DNA from: Tetrapisispora phaffii CBS 4417
Lineage: Eukaryota > Ascomycota > Saccharomycetes > Saccharomycetales > Saccharomycetaceae
Direction: 5' to 3'
Assembly (NCBI RefSeq): GCF_000236905.1
Contig: NC_016521.1
Location: forward strand, 868,001-932,000
DNA length: 64,000 nt
The position numbers and the translations under genes were made by a program. Positions 1-11,296 of the stretch are shown piece after piece. The first letter of the stretch is position 1, and each line of letters opens with the position of its first letter. The notes beneath the pieces were generated by a model. It made no database searches, was not told the origin of the DNA, and saw nothing but the letters and a program-made list of their open reading frames with translations.

Positions 1-3000
1 AATATCTACTTCATTTGGTGCAATAGCAACAACTTTATTATGGACGCTACGTTCATCATCAACAAGTTGTAAATCTGGAACATTATCTAATTGATTAGGA
101 ACCTGAGTAGAATCTTGAGCTTTAAATGTTTTGTTAATAATTCTTACCGGGGAGTTACTAATCACCTTGAATTTAGGTTGATTATTCGTAGTTGAACTAA
201 CTTTTTTTGAGTCAGGTTTCAAAATATTATCCATCATGTCACCAATTTCTTCCAAAAAGTCTATCGTGTGATTGGCGGCATCATTTGAATTAGCAGATAA
301 ATTACTCGTTTCAGATTCTACAATGATATTCTTAGGTGGTATAATTTCGTCATGTTCTCCCTCTTCGACAAATTCGGATGCATCAAAAAACTCTTCTTGT
401 TGTTCAAATATTGTTGGCTGTTCAGGTATAGTAGGTTGTTCAGGTATTAGTTTACTTTTATTTTTTTGGATAGCAACATTATCTGATAAGGTATTTGTAC
501 CTAATCTCTTCCAATTATAGTTACCATCAACTTCATCGATAACTAATCTAGTTAATTCAAACAGTTCTATGAAAGATTCCGATCTTTCTATATTAACAGC
601 TTTTTTAGTAGGTTTAGGAATAATAGGAAATATATGATTGACTAACTTGCCATTTGTTGAAGCATCTAATGGATTGCTGTCATTTTTTTTGGTCTCTAGT
701 TTAGAGATAAAGTCTCCAATTTTTTCTAAATGATTCGAACTTTGTGACTGTGACTGTGACTGTGACAGTATCGTATCGTTTGTTTCACTCGAGTGAGGTA
801 GCGATGGGAGTCTTTTATCATAAACGTCGTTAGCAATAAGTTCAACACTACCTTTTAACTCTTTATTCATAGTTTTGACTTTTACTTCCTTATCAATGTT
901 GGAAGTCAAAACCTTTGGTAATTCTTCGCTACCATTTGCGTTATCCCGTTCTTTTGAATTAAGAGGTTCTTTTTGAATTTCATAATTACCAAATGGATCA
1001 TCGTCAAATGTTTTATTTACAAGGTCATCAGTCGACTCTTGGATATTTTCATTGGCTTCAGTTAAGTTTTTTGCACTAGACAATGATTCTCTGCTATGAT
1101 TATCATTACTGTTTGTTTCATCATCATTGGCAGCAGTTAATTTTTCAATAGATTTCATTACCTTATCTCCCAACAATGCGGTTTCATCGCTCTGAATAAT
1201 GCCATTGCTACTACAATCTTTATCAGTAAGACCAGTCCCAACCTCAATGGATGGCTTTCCAAAGTCTTTATTTCTAACAACCGATGAGATTCTTTGGTTG
1301 TTAATAGATGCTGAAGGATCATTGTCCTCATTTGCATTTGAACTATTTGATTTCACAGTTTTATTTGATTTCTCAGGTTTATTTTGAACACTACTAGATT
1401 TTTTAGCTTTATTTTCCTTTAACTTTGGATCGGGAACGATATTTTTGTCAGTATGTACTTTACTGGGTTTGCTTGATTGTTTTTTACTTGTTTTTATCTT
1501 ATTACTTTTAGTAGTGATACTTTTTATATCTGAAGTTTTATTTTGTTTAGTTTTTTTAAACATTCCCTTAAAGTTTGTTAAAAATCCAGATTTATTGTCT
1601 TTTTTAGACTTTTCTTGTTTTGAAACAGCCTTTACCTTGATAGGTTTTGTCTTAACAGGAATTTTAGTACTATTATTTTTGATTGAATCAACTGTAACTT
1701 TGTTTTGAGTTTTCAGATTACTCTGAGAAGTCCGATTACTTTGAGAGCTCAATTTGCCTTGAGATTTTGCATTGTTTTGAGCTTTAAGATCGTTTTGTTT
1801 CCCTTCTTTTATTGAGTCCAATTGTTTCACCACACTTGATTTATTGGCAACAGACTTATTTTTCTTTTCTTCTGTAAGGTTAGATTTTAGTTCTGTATCA
1901 CTGACATCGTGCAAGTCACTGGCATAACTTCTAAAGGTCGTAATAGTACTAAAAGATTTAGTTTTTTGGTGCGAGAAATCAAACTCTTCAAGAGTTTCTT
2001 CTTTCTTATTTTTTTTAAGGGATTCTTTTTCCTCATCTTTCTTGTGCATCACAATTCTTTTGGAAGTTTCTTCTATTAAAAACTCATTTGCTTTGAGTAA
2101 TTGAGAATAAAATGGCGAGCGTAAGGAGGAAAAACAGTTGGTTAACTCTAATGACAAAATATTACAAAGTTCCTCTCTCAATTTATTTGCCTTTATTATT
2201 ACTTTTTTCTTCCTATTGTCGCTTGTTATGACTGTCAACTCCATATTAGGAATATCATCTACATCAACAATCCTGGCAAATATAGCAGCATGAAGTTTAT
2301 TTACTGTTAGCAGTTCCTTATCAGGTGTTGTGTTCAAAAATAGTGCAAACTTTGATTTAACTCCCTCATCATTGTATGATACCAATTCATGGGCTGTTGA
2401 ATATAATGAAATATTTTTTGTCAAAGACCTAAATAAATGGAAGGCTGTATCTTTTTCTAAAATAGAAGCTTTTGTTACCAAATCTGCAACTTGACGAACA
2501 GTTGAACTATTTGATATTAATTTATATGAAATCGAAAAAACATTGTCATTGTTATAGGAATCAAACCTTATGTTGTCGTCTTCAAAAATCGAAACAGATA
2601 TGTTATTAATGTAGCAGTAATGTTTTACTGATAAAGTTGGAATTTTTGGTGGAAGCGCAATTTCATTGATTAGTGAATTCATCAATATATCAGACAACAA
2701 AGGTTTGTTTCGTAATCTACTCTTTTCATAATATTGATTGGAGTTTTGAATTTCCAAGAATACAATATAGTCACTGAAAATTACTATTAAACCTCTTGTA
2801 TTAGAATCATTTGTTATTTCTACGTCAAATACACCTACAACCCTTCTTTTTAACCATTTGTATTGAAGTTCTACTGGCCAATGCTTCGCCAATTCGGTCA
2901 AAATCTTACCAGAAGGAGTAAATACCCTAGTACTGTAAGAGCTAATTGGCTCCTTTAGAGTTGCAAAAGAATGTATTATATCAATTGTATTGTCATACCA

Positions 3001-4398
3001 GATCTTAGCTTGAGATTCTTGAGATTTAGGCCACTTTTTTGATTCCCATAGTCTATTCAATATCAGTTTAAGTTTCAATAATTTTTCTTGTGGCCCTTTT
3101 ATGATTGTTTCTAATTTGATTTTGTTATATGTATCAGAATAAGGTATATTATCCTTAAATTTTTCCAAAAATAGTGTAATATTTTTACTATAGTCTTTAG
3201 TGGCAGCTTCATGCCTGGTATATGCTTTATAAAAATAAGGAATAGTAATGTCACATGCTTTCATAATCTCATATGCTCCATAGGGCGAGGCAAGTTTTAA
3301 TGAATCTAAAAATATACAGTTAATTCTTGTAACTTCATCAATAGTAGGTGGGAATAGTCGATTAAGTTTAACTGTTGATAAGTTTTTTATGTTACCATTT
3401 AGAGCTTCAACTCTCAGAGGAATTAAGAATTTTTGTAAAAAGTCAACTAAATTTAATGCAAAATTTGTTTGGAATTGTATTAGCTCATTACAAATTGATT
3501 GAACCAAATCAGTCTCATCATCTAATTTTTGTAATATATTACTTTCATATTCTCCAGCTGTTTCAGAGGTATCTTCATCAGGCGGCCTGTAGGTATATTC
3601 TGTTTGTTCTGGTGAATATTCAGAAAGAGGATTAAATAGTTGTTCTAATTGCTCTCCAAGATAATATACAATCTGATTATTCATATCAACTTTAGCTTCA
3701 GTATTATCATAAACGACATCTAATAATACTGAATTAACTGTTCTTTTTTGAACCAAACCAACAGATAAAATATATTTTTCAACCTTCTTTATTAATGTAT
3801 TTCTATCGAGTTTATCCTTTTTTTCTAATAGATCAATACATCTACTTGCTAAGCCACCAGCATGTCTAGGATCATAAGTATATTTTATGGTTTTCGACTT
3901 TATTCTATTAACTTGAGCAGTTGTGAGGGTATTGTATTTCATTAATAATGCAACTGCTATGTTTTTTCTCGTGTCATTTTTTTGGAATTCAGGATCTAAA
4001 TTTTCAACTGCTGAATGATATTGAGATTTTTTAGAAAAATCTAGATCTTTGAGTAATGTAGTACCCAGTTTATCTAACACTAAGGCATCGGTTGTCGTAG
4101 ACCCCTTTACTTTTTTAACGAATATTATAAATCGACCCCATATGATTTCATCTGTCCCTTGGAAAATATCTGCCTTTTTTATGATATCTGACATTAATTT
4201 TAAATCATCATCGTCATAACCATCGTGATCTTGCCCTATATTGTTAAAAGTTAAATTATTAAATAATGTAATCTCTTGATTAGTATTTGTTTCAGATTTT
4301 GAAGCATCCACAGAATCAATTTGAGGATTGGAGTCAAGCTTTGGAACTTCGATTAATTTCTCATCAGAATAATCAGAGGTATTTTCGTCTGCTGACAT
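1..4398 (-). CDS. BUD3: Bud3, axial bud-site landmark and Cdc42 exchange factor (C-terminus cut by window)
   Basis: Bud3 marks the bud neck for axial budding and acts as a guanine nucleotide exchange factor for Cdc42 in G1. The frame is open for 1,466 codons from the ATG at 4398 to the left edge with no stop, so the C-terminus is missing; the S. cerevisiae protein has about 1,636 residues. The N-terminal block with DEIIWGRF and LDKLGT matches the family. Residues about 285-450 fit the DH-like exchange region and about 490-550 a PH-like segment (YKWLKRRVVGVFD). The second half is rich in Lys, Ser and Asn and includes an SQSQSQSQ tract near residue 1,210. It is divergent from DCC1, as in S. cerevisiae (YCL014W/YCL016C). 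Identification rests on recalled sequence plus synteny; the function comes from the S. cerevisiae protein. Confidence 0.9.
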   Translation of the reverse strand, partial: MSADENTSDYSDEKLIEVPKLDSNPQIDSVDASKSETNTNQEITLFNNLTFNNIGQDHDGYDDDDLKLMSDIIKKADIFQGTDEIIWGRFIIFVKKVKGSTTTDALVLDKLGTTLLKDLDFSKKSQYHSAVENLDPEFQKNDTRKNIAVALLMKYNTLTTAQVNRIKSKTIKYTYDPRHAGGLASRCIDLLEKKDKLDRNTLIKKVEKYILSVGLVQKRTVNSVLLDVVYDNTEAKVDMNNQIVYYLGEQLEQLFNPLSEYSPEQTEYTYRPPDEDTSETAGEYESNILQKLDDETDLVQSICNELIQFQTNFALNLVDFLQKFLIPLRVEALNGNIKNLSTVKLNRLFPPTIDEVTRINCIFLDSLKLASPYGAYEIMKACDITIPYFYKAYTRHEAATKDYSKNITLFLEKFKDNIPYSDTYNKIKLETIIKGPQEKLLKLKLILNRLWESKKWPKSQESQAKIWYDNTIDIIHSFATLKEPISSYSTRVFTPSGKILTELAKHWPVELQYKWLKRRVVGVFDVEITNDSNTRGLIVIFSDYIVFLEIQNSNQYYEKSRLRNKPLLSDILMNSLINEIALPPKIPTLSVKHYCYINNISVSIFEDDNIRFDSYNNDNVFSISYKLISNSSTVRQVADLVTKASILEKDTAFHLFRSLTKNISLYSTAHELVSYNDEGVKSKFALFLNTTPDKELLTVNKLHAAIFARIVDVDDIPNMELTVITSDNRKKKVIIKANKLREELCNILSLELTNCFSSLRSPFYSQLLKANEFLIEETSKRIVMHKKDEEKESLKKNKKEETLEEFDFSHQKTKSFSTITTFRSYASDLHDVSDTELKSNLTEEKKNKSVANKSSVVKQLDSIKEGKQNDLKAQNNAKSQGKLSSQSNRTSQSNLKTQNKVTVDSIKNNSTKIPVKTKPIKVKAVSKQEKSKKDNKSGFLTNFKGMFKKTKQNKTSDIKSITTKSNKIKTSKKQSSKPSKVHTDKNIVPDPKLKENKAKKSSSVQNKPEKSNKTVKSNSSNANEDNDPSASINNQRISSVVRNKDFGKPSIEVGTGLTDKDCSSNGIIQSDETALLGDKVMKSIEKLTAANDDETNSNDNHSRESLSSAKNLTEANENIQESTDDLVNKTFDDDPFGNYEIQKEPLNSKERDNANGSEELPKVLTSNIDKEVKVKTMNKELKGSVELIANDVYDKRLPSLPHSSETNDTILSQSQSQSQSSNHLEKIGDFISKLETKKNDSNPLDASTNGKLVNHIFPIIPKPTKKAVNIERSESFIELFELTRLVIDEVDGNYNWKRLGTNTLSDNVAIQKNKSKLIPEQPTIPEQPTIFEQQEEFFDASEFVEEGEHDEIIPPKNIIVESETSNLSANSNDAANHTIDFLEEIGDMMDNILKPDSKKVSSTTNNQPKFKVISNSPVRIINKTFKAQDSTQVPNQLDNVPDLQLVDDERSVHNKVVAIAPNEVDI

Positions 4399-4877
4399 TT
4401 TTGAGATTACCTACTTTTTTATTGTTTTTCTTCTTACTATATTCAAAAAAGTAATTTAACTCCTACAGAATATGGTCCCTTGTTACACTATCCCAATTTA
4501 GAGACAGTTTAATATATTTATATATACATATATACATAGACAATATATAATTAATAAATATGTTAATTAGCACATCAACATTTTAATCGATTTTTTTTTT
4601 TCATTAATCTTTTATTTATCAATTGCCATTTTAGTACATGGCAATAATGGAACGAAAAACACGTTAATTTAATATATCTTGAAATAAGTTACACGTTAAA
4701 AAATCTGATGGTAATTAATATGAATATAAAATATCGAATGATTTAATGTTATTAAAAAACATTGGCTCATGTTAATGACACTTATTCCGACGTAATAATA
4801 TTGATCAACTATTGACAATCGTTTTAAACTAATTTGTTTTGCTTGCCGTTTATTTTCGTCCCCAACCTTTTGAAAAG
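4399..4877. other. Divergent BUD3/DCC1 intergenic region
   Basis: This is a 479-bp A+T-rich spacer that must hold the promoters of both divergent genes. It contains poly-T and TATATA-rich runs near 4510-4540 and 4590-4600. I see no further gene or clear regulator site. Confidence 0.7.
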
Positions 4878-6056
4878 ATGTCCATTAATTTGCATACAAA
4901 ACTTAAAAATGATTATTCTTATAAATTGATTCAATTGACTCCAGATCTTTTAAAAATATTAACTAACAAAGAGAATAGGAATAGTTTACAATTTAAATCG
5001 GTCAGCCGAGATTTAAATAATGACGATGAAACCAACCAAAACAATGATGTTGTATTGTGTTCTGATGATAAAACGTGGCTAATGAGACAGATGAACCATT
5101 CTAATACTGTTCTTTTAATGAAAGAATTTATACCTGATGAGGCACCTGATTCAGACAAAGTACCATTATTCGGTACCAATACCGCACCTAATAAGGACTA
5201 CTTAGGGTTTGTTAGAACTACATTCGAATATGAAACACAATTAATTAATAACCCATTAGTTAATTTGAACAACATTCCAATATATAACGGTGAAATAGAA
5301 TTTCCAAAAAAGTCAGAAAAGTTGCATATAAAAGATAAAAAAACTATCTTAAAAAATTCACTCTGTTCTAGAGAAGAGTTTGACCGTAGATGGACGAATA
5401 TTGGTGGATGTCGTATAAATGGCTATATGTGTATATTGTCATCAGATTTTATGTCCAAAGTGTTGCACATCGTGTTAATGAGCATAATGGCAGAATCCCT
5501 GGATACTAAAAATTTAACAATTAAAGATATATACAACGCTGTTAACAAAGATATAAATGAGGACCAGGAAAATACTAAGAATAACTTATATTCAAAAGAT
5601 GTTGTAGAGACAGTAATCAAAAAGTTTAGTTTGATGAATATTGAATCAAAACAAGAAACTTGGAGATTAAATATGAAAGAAATAGTGATGTGGTATGGTA
5701 TAAATGCTTTAAAAAAATATGTTTCCAAGAAAAGTATGTCACAAGATGAATTTTTGATCAAATGGAAATCATTATTTCCACCTTATTTCCCAAGTGAAAT
5801 GGATTTACAATTACTGGCCGGTTGGTATTATAGACCGTCATCGAATTCTATCCAATACATATCGAAAGATATACTACCCAACGACATTAAAGATAGGTTC
5901 AAAATGCTTTTCAAGTTGCAATCACAGTGGCAACAAGAAGATATTGTGCCATTTATTGAAGAATTTAACACGAAAAATTTAAAGATAGATAGTTTTATTA
6001 TGAAATTCTCCAGGCGTAAAAGAATTGGTAACAAATTCATTATTAGTAGCAGATAA
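4878..6056 (+). CDS. DCC1: Dcc1, subunit of the Ctf18 alternative clamp loader
   Basis: Dcc1 joins Ctf8 and Ctf18-RFC to load or unload PCNA and supports sister-chromatid cohesion in the nucleus. The protein has 392 residues against 380 in S. cerevisiae. It opens with MSINLH and shows YKLIQLTPDLL, VPIYNGE-like NIPIYNGEIEFP, EFLIKWKSLFPPYFP and a C-terminal DSFIMKFSRRKR block; the last part matches the winged-helix tail that binds Ctf18. The open frame extends upstream to a TTG at 4839, but the ATG at 4878 gives the conserved MSINLH start. It sits between BUD3 and PET8. In S. cerevisiae the neighbours are BUD3 and NFS1, so PET8 is interleaved here. Confidence 0.95.
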   Translation: MSINLHTKLKNDYSYKLIQLTPDLLKILTNKENRNSLQFKSVSRDLNNDDETNQNNDVVLCSDDKTWLMRQMNHSNTVLLMKEFIPDEAPDSDKVPLFGTNTAPNKDYLGFVRTTFEYETQLINNPLVNLNNIPIYNGEIEFPKKSEKLHIKDKKTILKNSLCSREEFDRRWTNIGGCRINGYMCILSSDFMSKVLHIVLMSIMAESLDTKNLTIKDIYNAVNKDINEDQENTKNNLYSKDVVETVIKKFSLMNIESKQETWRLNMKEIVMWYGINALKKYVSKKSMSQDEFLIKWKSLFPPYFPSEMDLQLLAGWYYRPSSNSIQYISKDILPNDIKDRFKMLFKLQSQWQQEDIVPFIEEFNTKNLKIDSFIMKFSRRKRIGNKFIISSR

Positions 6057-6213
6057 TTTATAGAGATTTGCCATTATCAATATTATTCACAAAAAAAAAT
6101 ATACTTCAAGGTTGAATATTATAATGCTATAATGCTTTTTGTTATTTTAACTTTCGTTAGAAATGCATATTTATATATTACATGATTAATCATCTCTCGT
6201 CTTTTCCTTTTAA

Positions 6214-7128
6214 TCATTCAATAAATGGTTTCTGATGGCTCTTTGTGTTAATTAACACAGATCTAGTGATCTCATAGACACCCAAGAATACCGCACCACC
6301 TGCACTGATCCACATAGACCGTGGGCCCACACCTTTAAAAAATACTTTCATACCTTCTTCGTGGTACAAATTTTGAACCAGTTTAATCGTGCCCATGGAT
6401 TTGTCACTTAGCATTATTCTAGTCTTTAGTACATCTAGTGGAGTTGTGGTAGCTGCTGCAATACCACCAGCGATTGAACCACAAATAGCACCTTTCCATG
6501 GGGATAAAGTTGTATTTAGCGAATCAGTGGATATCATTTCTGATTTCTCACTGAGTATATCGATGTCATGTAATAACCATGCTTTCTTCAAATATTCATA
6601 TAATGGGAATTGTATGCAAGTGAAAGGAATTTCTCTTAAAATTGTCGATGCCCAACCACGATAAAAATTATTTCTAAAACCTTGACCATTTTCGTTTTTC
6701 AATAATGTTTTAAAAGTCTGCCAAGATGTAGAGTTATTTTTAGAAATCGATGTTTGAGTTCTTTGCTTTATAACTTCAGCAGGAACTCTGACCATACAAG
6801 CAGAAATTTCACCTAAGGAAGATGCAGTCATATGAGTCACTGTATTTATCCATTCAGATTGGTTATTTTTATTATATCTTAATAACATTTGTTTTAATTC
6901 TACCTTCATGTAATCATAAGTAACAAAGAATAGAGAAGCACTTGGGGCACTAGCAATGACTGCGCTACCTAAACCTTTATAGATTCCTCTGTAGCCACCA
7001 TTGTAGAAAAACCCACCTTTTGCCTGTAACCTGGTTTTTATTGTATCAATTGGGAAAAACAATAAATCAGTCGATGTACCTGCAGCAGCACCACTTAGCA
7101 GAGAAATAAGAAACCCATCATAAGCCAT
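6214..7128 (-). CDS. PET8: Pet8, mitochondrial S-adenosylmethionine carrier
   Basis: Pet8 exchanges S-adenosylmethionine across the mitochondrial inner membrane and so feeds biotin, lipoate and methylation reactions. The 304-residue protein has the three-repeat solute-carrier layout with the signatures FPIDTIKTRLQ, VRVPAEVIKQR and TTPLDVLKTRI, and six expected membrane helices. The stretch KGGFFYNGGYRGIYKGLGSA is close to S. cerevisiae Pet8 (284 residues). The ATG at 7128 gives MAYDGFLISLLSG. An upstream in-frame TTG at 7155 would add nine residues and is not needed. The S. cerevisiae gene is YNL003C, next to RLP7 (YNL002C); here both are interleaved with chromosome III genes. Confidence 0.95.
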   Translation of the reverse strand: MAYDGFLISLLSGAAAGTSTDLLFFPIDTIKTRLQAKGGFFYNGGYRGIYKGLGSAVIASAPSASLFFVTYDYMKVELKQMLLRYNKNNQSEWINTVTHMTASSLGEISACMVRVPAEVIKQRTQTSISKNNSTSWQTFKTLLKNENGQGFRNNFYRGWASTILREIPFTCIQFPLYEYLKKAWLLHDIDILSEKSEMISTDSLNTTLSPWKGAICGSIAGGIAAATTTPLDVLKTRIMLSDKSMGTIKLVQNLYHEEGMKVFFKGVGPRSMWISAGGAVFLGVYEITRSVLINTKSHQKPFIE

Positions 7129-8425
7129 GTTCAAAAAAAAGTCAGTAATGCACAATCAATTGATGATTCACTTATGTTGTCTAAAACAGAACGTTTTGAA
7201 TATCTTTTATTGTTTGCTTTTTCAGTACAAAAGTGTAATCTTCCTGAACAGGAGACATATATAATTGAATTACCTTAATTATAACCATAACTCTGAAACG
7301 ATAATTGCAATTGTAAATAAAACAATTGGACACTGGTCGTTTACGAAAGAGTTCTTAAGAAGTTATATTACGACTACTGTAAAGTTAATAGTACATCATC
7401 TGAATTTCGTGGTCAGTGACCTCGACCTCCATATTTACGATGAGTAAGATCATTAGAATGACACAATTCATTGCCATAACAGGTCCGAGCTAAATCACAA
7501 CTATTTTACGACGATAATAATAACAGCGACAACGAATGATCTCTCTTCAGCGAAAGCATATTCTTTAGAGAAACCCTTCACATAAAGAAACAAAGTGCCA
7601 CTGAAGTCGAACGAACAGAAAGTTAAAAGGAAGTCTCTACCATACTGGTTTTCAAAAGGTGCATTTCCTACAAGTAGTTCACAATACCTCAATGTCATGT
7701 TTATCTTACAATTAATAAAGTTAAAATACGTCTTAACTTCCACAAGTTCCTTCTCCTCATCATCGTTATCATCATCATTCTTAATCGTTATATTCCCAGG
7801 TTTTTTTGGCCTTATATCATGTGATCTGACCTTCTAAGGCTGCCTCCTTTCAGTAAAAATTACTTTGAAAGTTTCAGAAGTTTCAAAAGTTTTAGCAGGG
7901 AAATAGAGCTTTTCACATCATACACAGCAATCGTCGATTTGTGATTGATTGATTAATGGATTGTTTGAATATTATATTATTTGCTCTTTATTGTATTGGT
8001 TGAACCCTATTTTGATGATGTTCATTTCCTCTTTCATTGATCGGAAATGTGGTTGACATGATTAATACTAATTAATAGTTTTTGAAAAAATACAATAATA
8101 ATATATTGAGTAATAATATATTTCGGTCAATAGTTTATTCGAAAGGAAAGCTCATTTATTATATATTTCTATTTCGATTTATATATAAAGGAATAGGTTC
8201 ATCTTTGTTTTGATATTATTTGACTTTACTATTTTATAACACTAAATAATAGTATAGTGATCAAGCAGTATTCAAAAGTCAAAATAGAATATTGTCGATT
8301 TTACTTTAAGGTTACATTATTATATTACTAATAATAACTTATTTTATTTACAAATATTTGTTTTTAACAGTGAAACTCCTTTAGTTAAAAATAAATATCT
8401 ATACAATAATAAGAAACATATCCTA
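7129..8425. other. Divergent PET8/NFS1 intergenic region
   Basis: The 1.3-kb spacer between two divergent genes contains only short open frames without family resemblance. CATGTGAT at 7818-7825 is a Cbf1-type E-box (ATCACATG on the other strand). The last 400 bp before NFS1 are A+T-rich with TATATA runs. Confidence 0.6.
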
Positions 8426-9982
8426 ATGATTAGAGGTACTAGAGGACGACTTGTCGGGTTGTTTAGAAGTTCTGCTTTATTGAGGAATAATAGCAGAATA
8501 TATAACAATTACAACAGAAGAAGGGACGTACTTGTTTTGAAATCATTAGACCATGTAAGATGTTATTCTGCTGCTGTTTCAGCTGTGAAGAAGTTGGTTG
8601 ATGATGTTTCTCTAGAAATTCATACCGATATACAAGCTGCTGCAAAAGAACAATCGGAAGTAAGAAACAATGCTGCCAGCACTTCAAATAAAGAAAGTAA
8701 AACAGAATCAGAAGCTGCCATATTAAGCAGCTCCAACGCATTGAAACATGCATATCAAGAAAACACAGGGTTCGGTACAAGACCAATCTATTTGGACATG
8801 CAGGCAACCACTCCTACCGACCCTAGAGTGCTTGATACTATGATGAAATTCTTTACTGGTCTATATGGTAACCCACATTCAAATACACATGCTTATGGTT
8901 GGGAAACGAATAAAGAAATCGAAAAAGCAAGAAAACATGTTGCAGACTTGATTAATGCAGACCCAAAGGAAATTATATTCACTTCAGGTGCTACCGAATC
9001 AAATAATACTGTAGTCAAGGGTGTTGCTAGATTTTATAAAAAAACAAAAAATCATATTATTACAACAAGAACGGAACATAAATGTGTCTTAGAGGCTGCA
9101 AGATCAATGATGAATGAAGGTTTTGAAATCACTTTTTTATCGGTTGATGAAAATGGTTTGATTGACTTAGAGGATTTGAAGAAAAATATTAGGCCAACAA
9201 CTTGTTTAGTCTCTGTTATGGCTGTTAATAATGAAATTGGTGTTTTACAACCAATTAAGGAAATAGGAGAAATATGCAGAAAAAATAAAGTATTCTTCCA
9301 TACAGATGCTGCACAAGCTTATGGAAAAATTCCAATGGACGTAAATAAAATGAACATCGATTTACTATCAATATCATCTCATAAAATATACGGTCCAAAG
9401 GGTATTGGTGCTCTGTATGTAAGGAGAAGACCAAGAGTTAGATTAGAGCCTTTACTATCCGGTGGTGGACAAGAAAGAGGTTTAAGATCGGGTACCTTGG
9501 CTCCACCTTTAGTCGCAGGTTTCGGTGAAGCCGCTAGATTGATGAAGCAAGAATATGAATCAGATCATAAACATATTACAGAATTATCTGATAGACTAAC
9601 CAAGGGATTGTTATCAGTGGAACATGCCACTTTAAATGGTTCCCCATCACATCGTTACCCTGGCTGTGTGAATGTGTCCTTTGCTTATGTTGAAGGTGAA
9701 TCTTTACTAATGGCTTTAAGAGATATTGCTTTGTCATCAGGTTCAGCATGTACATCAGCTTCTCTAGAACCTTCTTATGTTTTACACGCTTTAGGTAAGG
9801 ATGATGCACTTGCTCATTCATCCATTAGATTCGGTATTGGTAGATTCACAACAAATGAAGAAGTCGATTATGTCATTAAGGCTATAGTAGAAAGAGTAAA
9901 GTATCTAAGAGAGTTATCTCCTCTTTGGGAAATGGTACAGGAAGGGATTGATTTAGATTCCATCCAATGGTCTGGCCATTAA
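8426..9982 (+). CDS. NFS1: Nfs1, mitochondrial cysteine desulfurase
   Basis: Nfs1 is the PLP enzyme that releases sulfur from cysteine for Fe-S cluster assembly on the Isu scaffold and for tRNA thiolation. The protein has 518 residues against about 497 in S. cerevisiae. The first ~50 residues are Arg-rich with few acidic residues, which fits a mitochondrial presequence. The fold starts at [14 protein letters not shown]. The PLP lysine lies in [10 protein letters not shown] (about K320) and the catalytic cysteine in [10 protein letters not shown] (about C442). The C-terminus SIQWSGH is typical of eukaryotic Nfs1. NFS1 and LEU2 are convergent here, as in YCL017C/YCL018W. Confidence 0.97.
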   Translation: MIRGTRGRLVGLFRSSALLRNNSRIYNNYNRRRDVLVLKSLDHVRCYSAAVSAVKKLVDDVSLEIHTDIQAAAKEQSEVRNNAASTSNKESKTESEAAILSSSNALKHAYQENTGFGTRPIYLDMQATTPTDPRVLDTMMKFFTGLYGNPHSNTHAYGWETNKEIEKARKHVADLINADPKEIIFTSGATESNNTVVKGVARFYKKTKNHIITTRTEHKCVLEAARSMMNEGFEITFLSVDENGLIDLEDLKKNIRPTTCLVSVMAVNNEIGVLQPIKEIGEICRKNKVFFHTDAAQAYGKIPMDVNKMNIDLLSISSHKIYGPKGIGALYVRRRPRVRLEPLLSGGGQERGLRSGTLAPPLVAGFGEAARLMKQEYESDHKHITELSDRLTKGLLSVEHATLNGSPSHRYPGCVNVSFAYVEGESLLMALRDIALSSGSACTSASLEPSYVLHALGKDDALAHSSIRFGIGRFTTNEEVDYVIKAIVERVKYLRELSPLWEMVQEGIDLDSIQWSGH

Positions 9983-10198
9983 ATATGTATATAAATATAA
10001 TCCATTAATAATAACTTTAGTTTTTAACACTGTTTTCCGGTAAATACATTCACGATAGTATAATAAATATCCACATAATATCAAATTTTATATTTTAGAA
10101 TTAGGAAAAAAACATTTAATAACATATTTACATTATTTTATCACTGATAGATAAGTAGAGGGACATACATCATTTGAAATAATTAGATTTATAGAGTA

Positions 10199-11296
10199 CT
10201 AGGTTAAAATTTCTTTTACTATTTTGGCGACAGCGTCACCAATATCTGAAGTTGAATTTGAACCTCCTAAATCTGCAGTCCTGATATTGTTATCTAAAAC
10301 TCTTCTTACAGCCTCTTCGACAGCAATACCTTCCTCTTTCAAATTTAAGGATAACTTTAGCATCATGGCTACAGATAAAATTGTACCAATTGGATTAACT
10401 TTGCCTTTTGGTAAATCTGGTGCTGAACCATGGCATGGCTCATATAAACCAAACGCGGAATTAGTATCTGGTAATGATGACAACGAGGCTGAAGGTAAGA
10501 GTCCTAAAGAACCTGGGATGACACTAGCTTCATCAGAAATAATATCACCAAACATGTTGTTCGTAATGATTATACCATTCAATTGAGTTGGATTTTTCAC
10601 TAAAATCATGGCAGCAGAGTCAATCAATTGATGACTAACCTTTAAAGAAGGAAATTCATTTTGAATAGTTTCTTCAACAGTTTTTCTCCAAAGTCTTGAG
10701 GAAGCTAAAACGTTTGCTTTATCTAACGACCAAATCGGCAGTGGTGGATTATGTTGCATAGCTAAAAATGCAGCCATTCTTGTTATTCTTTGCACTTCTG
10801 GAACAGAATATTGTTCGCTATCCCAAGCTACGCCATCGCCATCGTCTTCCTTTCTTTTACCAAAATAAATACCACCAACTAATTCTCTCACTACAGTGAA
10901 GTCTGTGCCCTTTGCATATTTTTCTTTCAATGGTGAAAGATCTAATAATGAATCTGAAGCAAAGTTACAAGGTCTTAGATTAGCATATAACTGTAATTCT
11001 TTACGGATTTTTAGTAAACCTTGTTCCGGTCTTACTGATCCAGTCCCCCACTTAGGGCCACCGACAGCTCCCAATAAAACAGCATCTGCACGCTTAGAGG
11101 CTTCTAAACTTTCATCAGGCAATGGGTTACCAGTAGCATCAATTGCAGCACCACCAATCAAATGGTATTCAAAATTGAATTTTACTTTGTTATTACGAAC
11201 TTCCTCTATAGCCTTTAAAATTTTAACGGCTTCTTCTGTAACTTCACCACCGACGTGATCACCAGGTAAAACTACAATATTCTTTATTTCCGGCAT
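10199..11296 (-). CDS. LEU2: Leu2, 3-isopropylmalate dehydrogenase
   Basis: Leu2 oxidises and decarboxylates 3-isopropylmalate to 2-ketoisocaproate with NAD+, the third step of leucine synthesis, in the cytosol. The protein has 365 residues (364 in S. cerevisiae). It starts [16 protein letters not shown] and contains [11 protein letters not shown], the Arg-containing [14 protein letters not shown] segment and the metal/NAD signature [19 protein letters not shown]. It is complete. The upstream region holds two near-consensus Leu3 sites, so control by Leu3 with isopropylmalate as inducer is likely. Confidence 0.98.
   Translation of the reverse strand: MPEIKNIVVLPGDHVGGEVTEEAVKILKAIEEVRNNKVKFNFEYHLIGGAAIDATGNPLPDESLEASKRADAVLLGAVGGPKWGTGSVRPEQGLLKIRKELQLYANLRPCNFASDSLLDLSPLKEKYAKGTDFTVVRELVGGIYFGKRKEDDGDGVAWDSEQYSVPEVQRITRMAAFLAMQHNPPLPIWSLDKANVLASSRLWRKTVEETIQNEFPSLKVSHQLIDSAAMILVKNPTQLNGIIITNNMFGDIISDEASVIPGSLGLLPSASLSSLPDTNSAFGLYEPCHGSAPDLPKGKVNPIGTILSVAMMLKLSLNLKEEGIAVEEAVRRVLDNNIRTADLGGSNSTSDIGDAVAKIVKEILT

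Noticed and set aside
7818..7825. CATGTGAT, an exact CDEI match on the minus strand
   Set aside because: No A+T-rich CDEII and no CDEIII follow.
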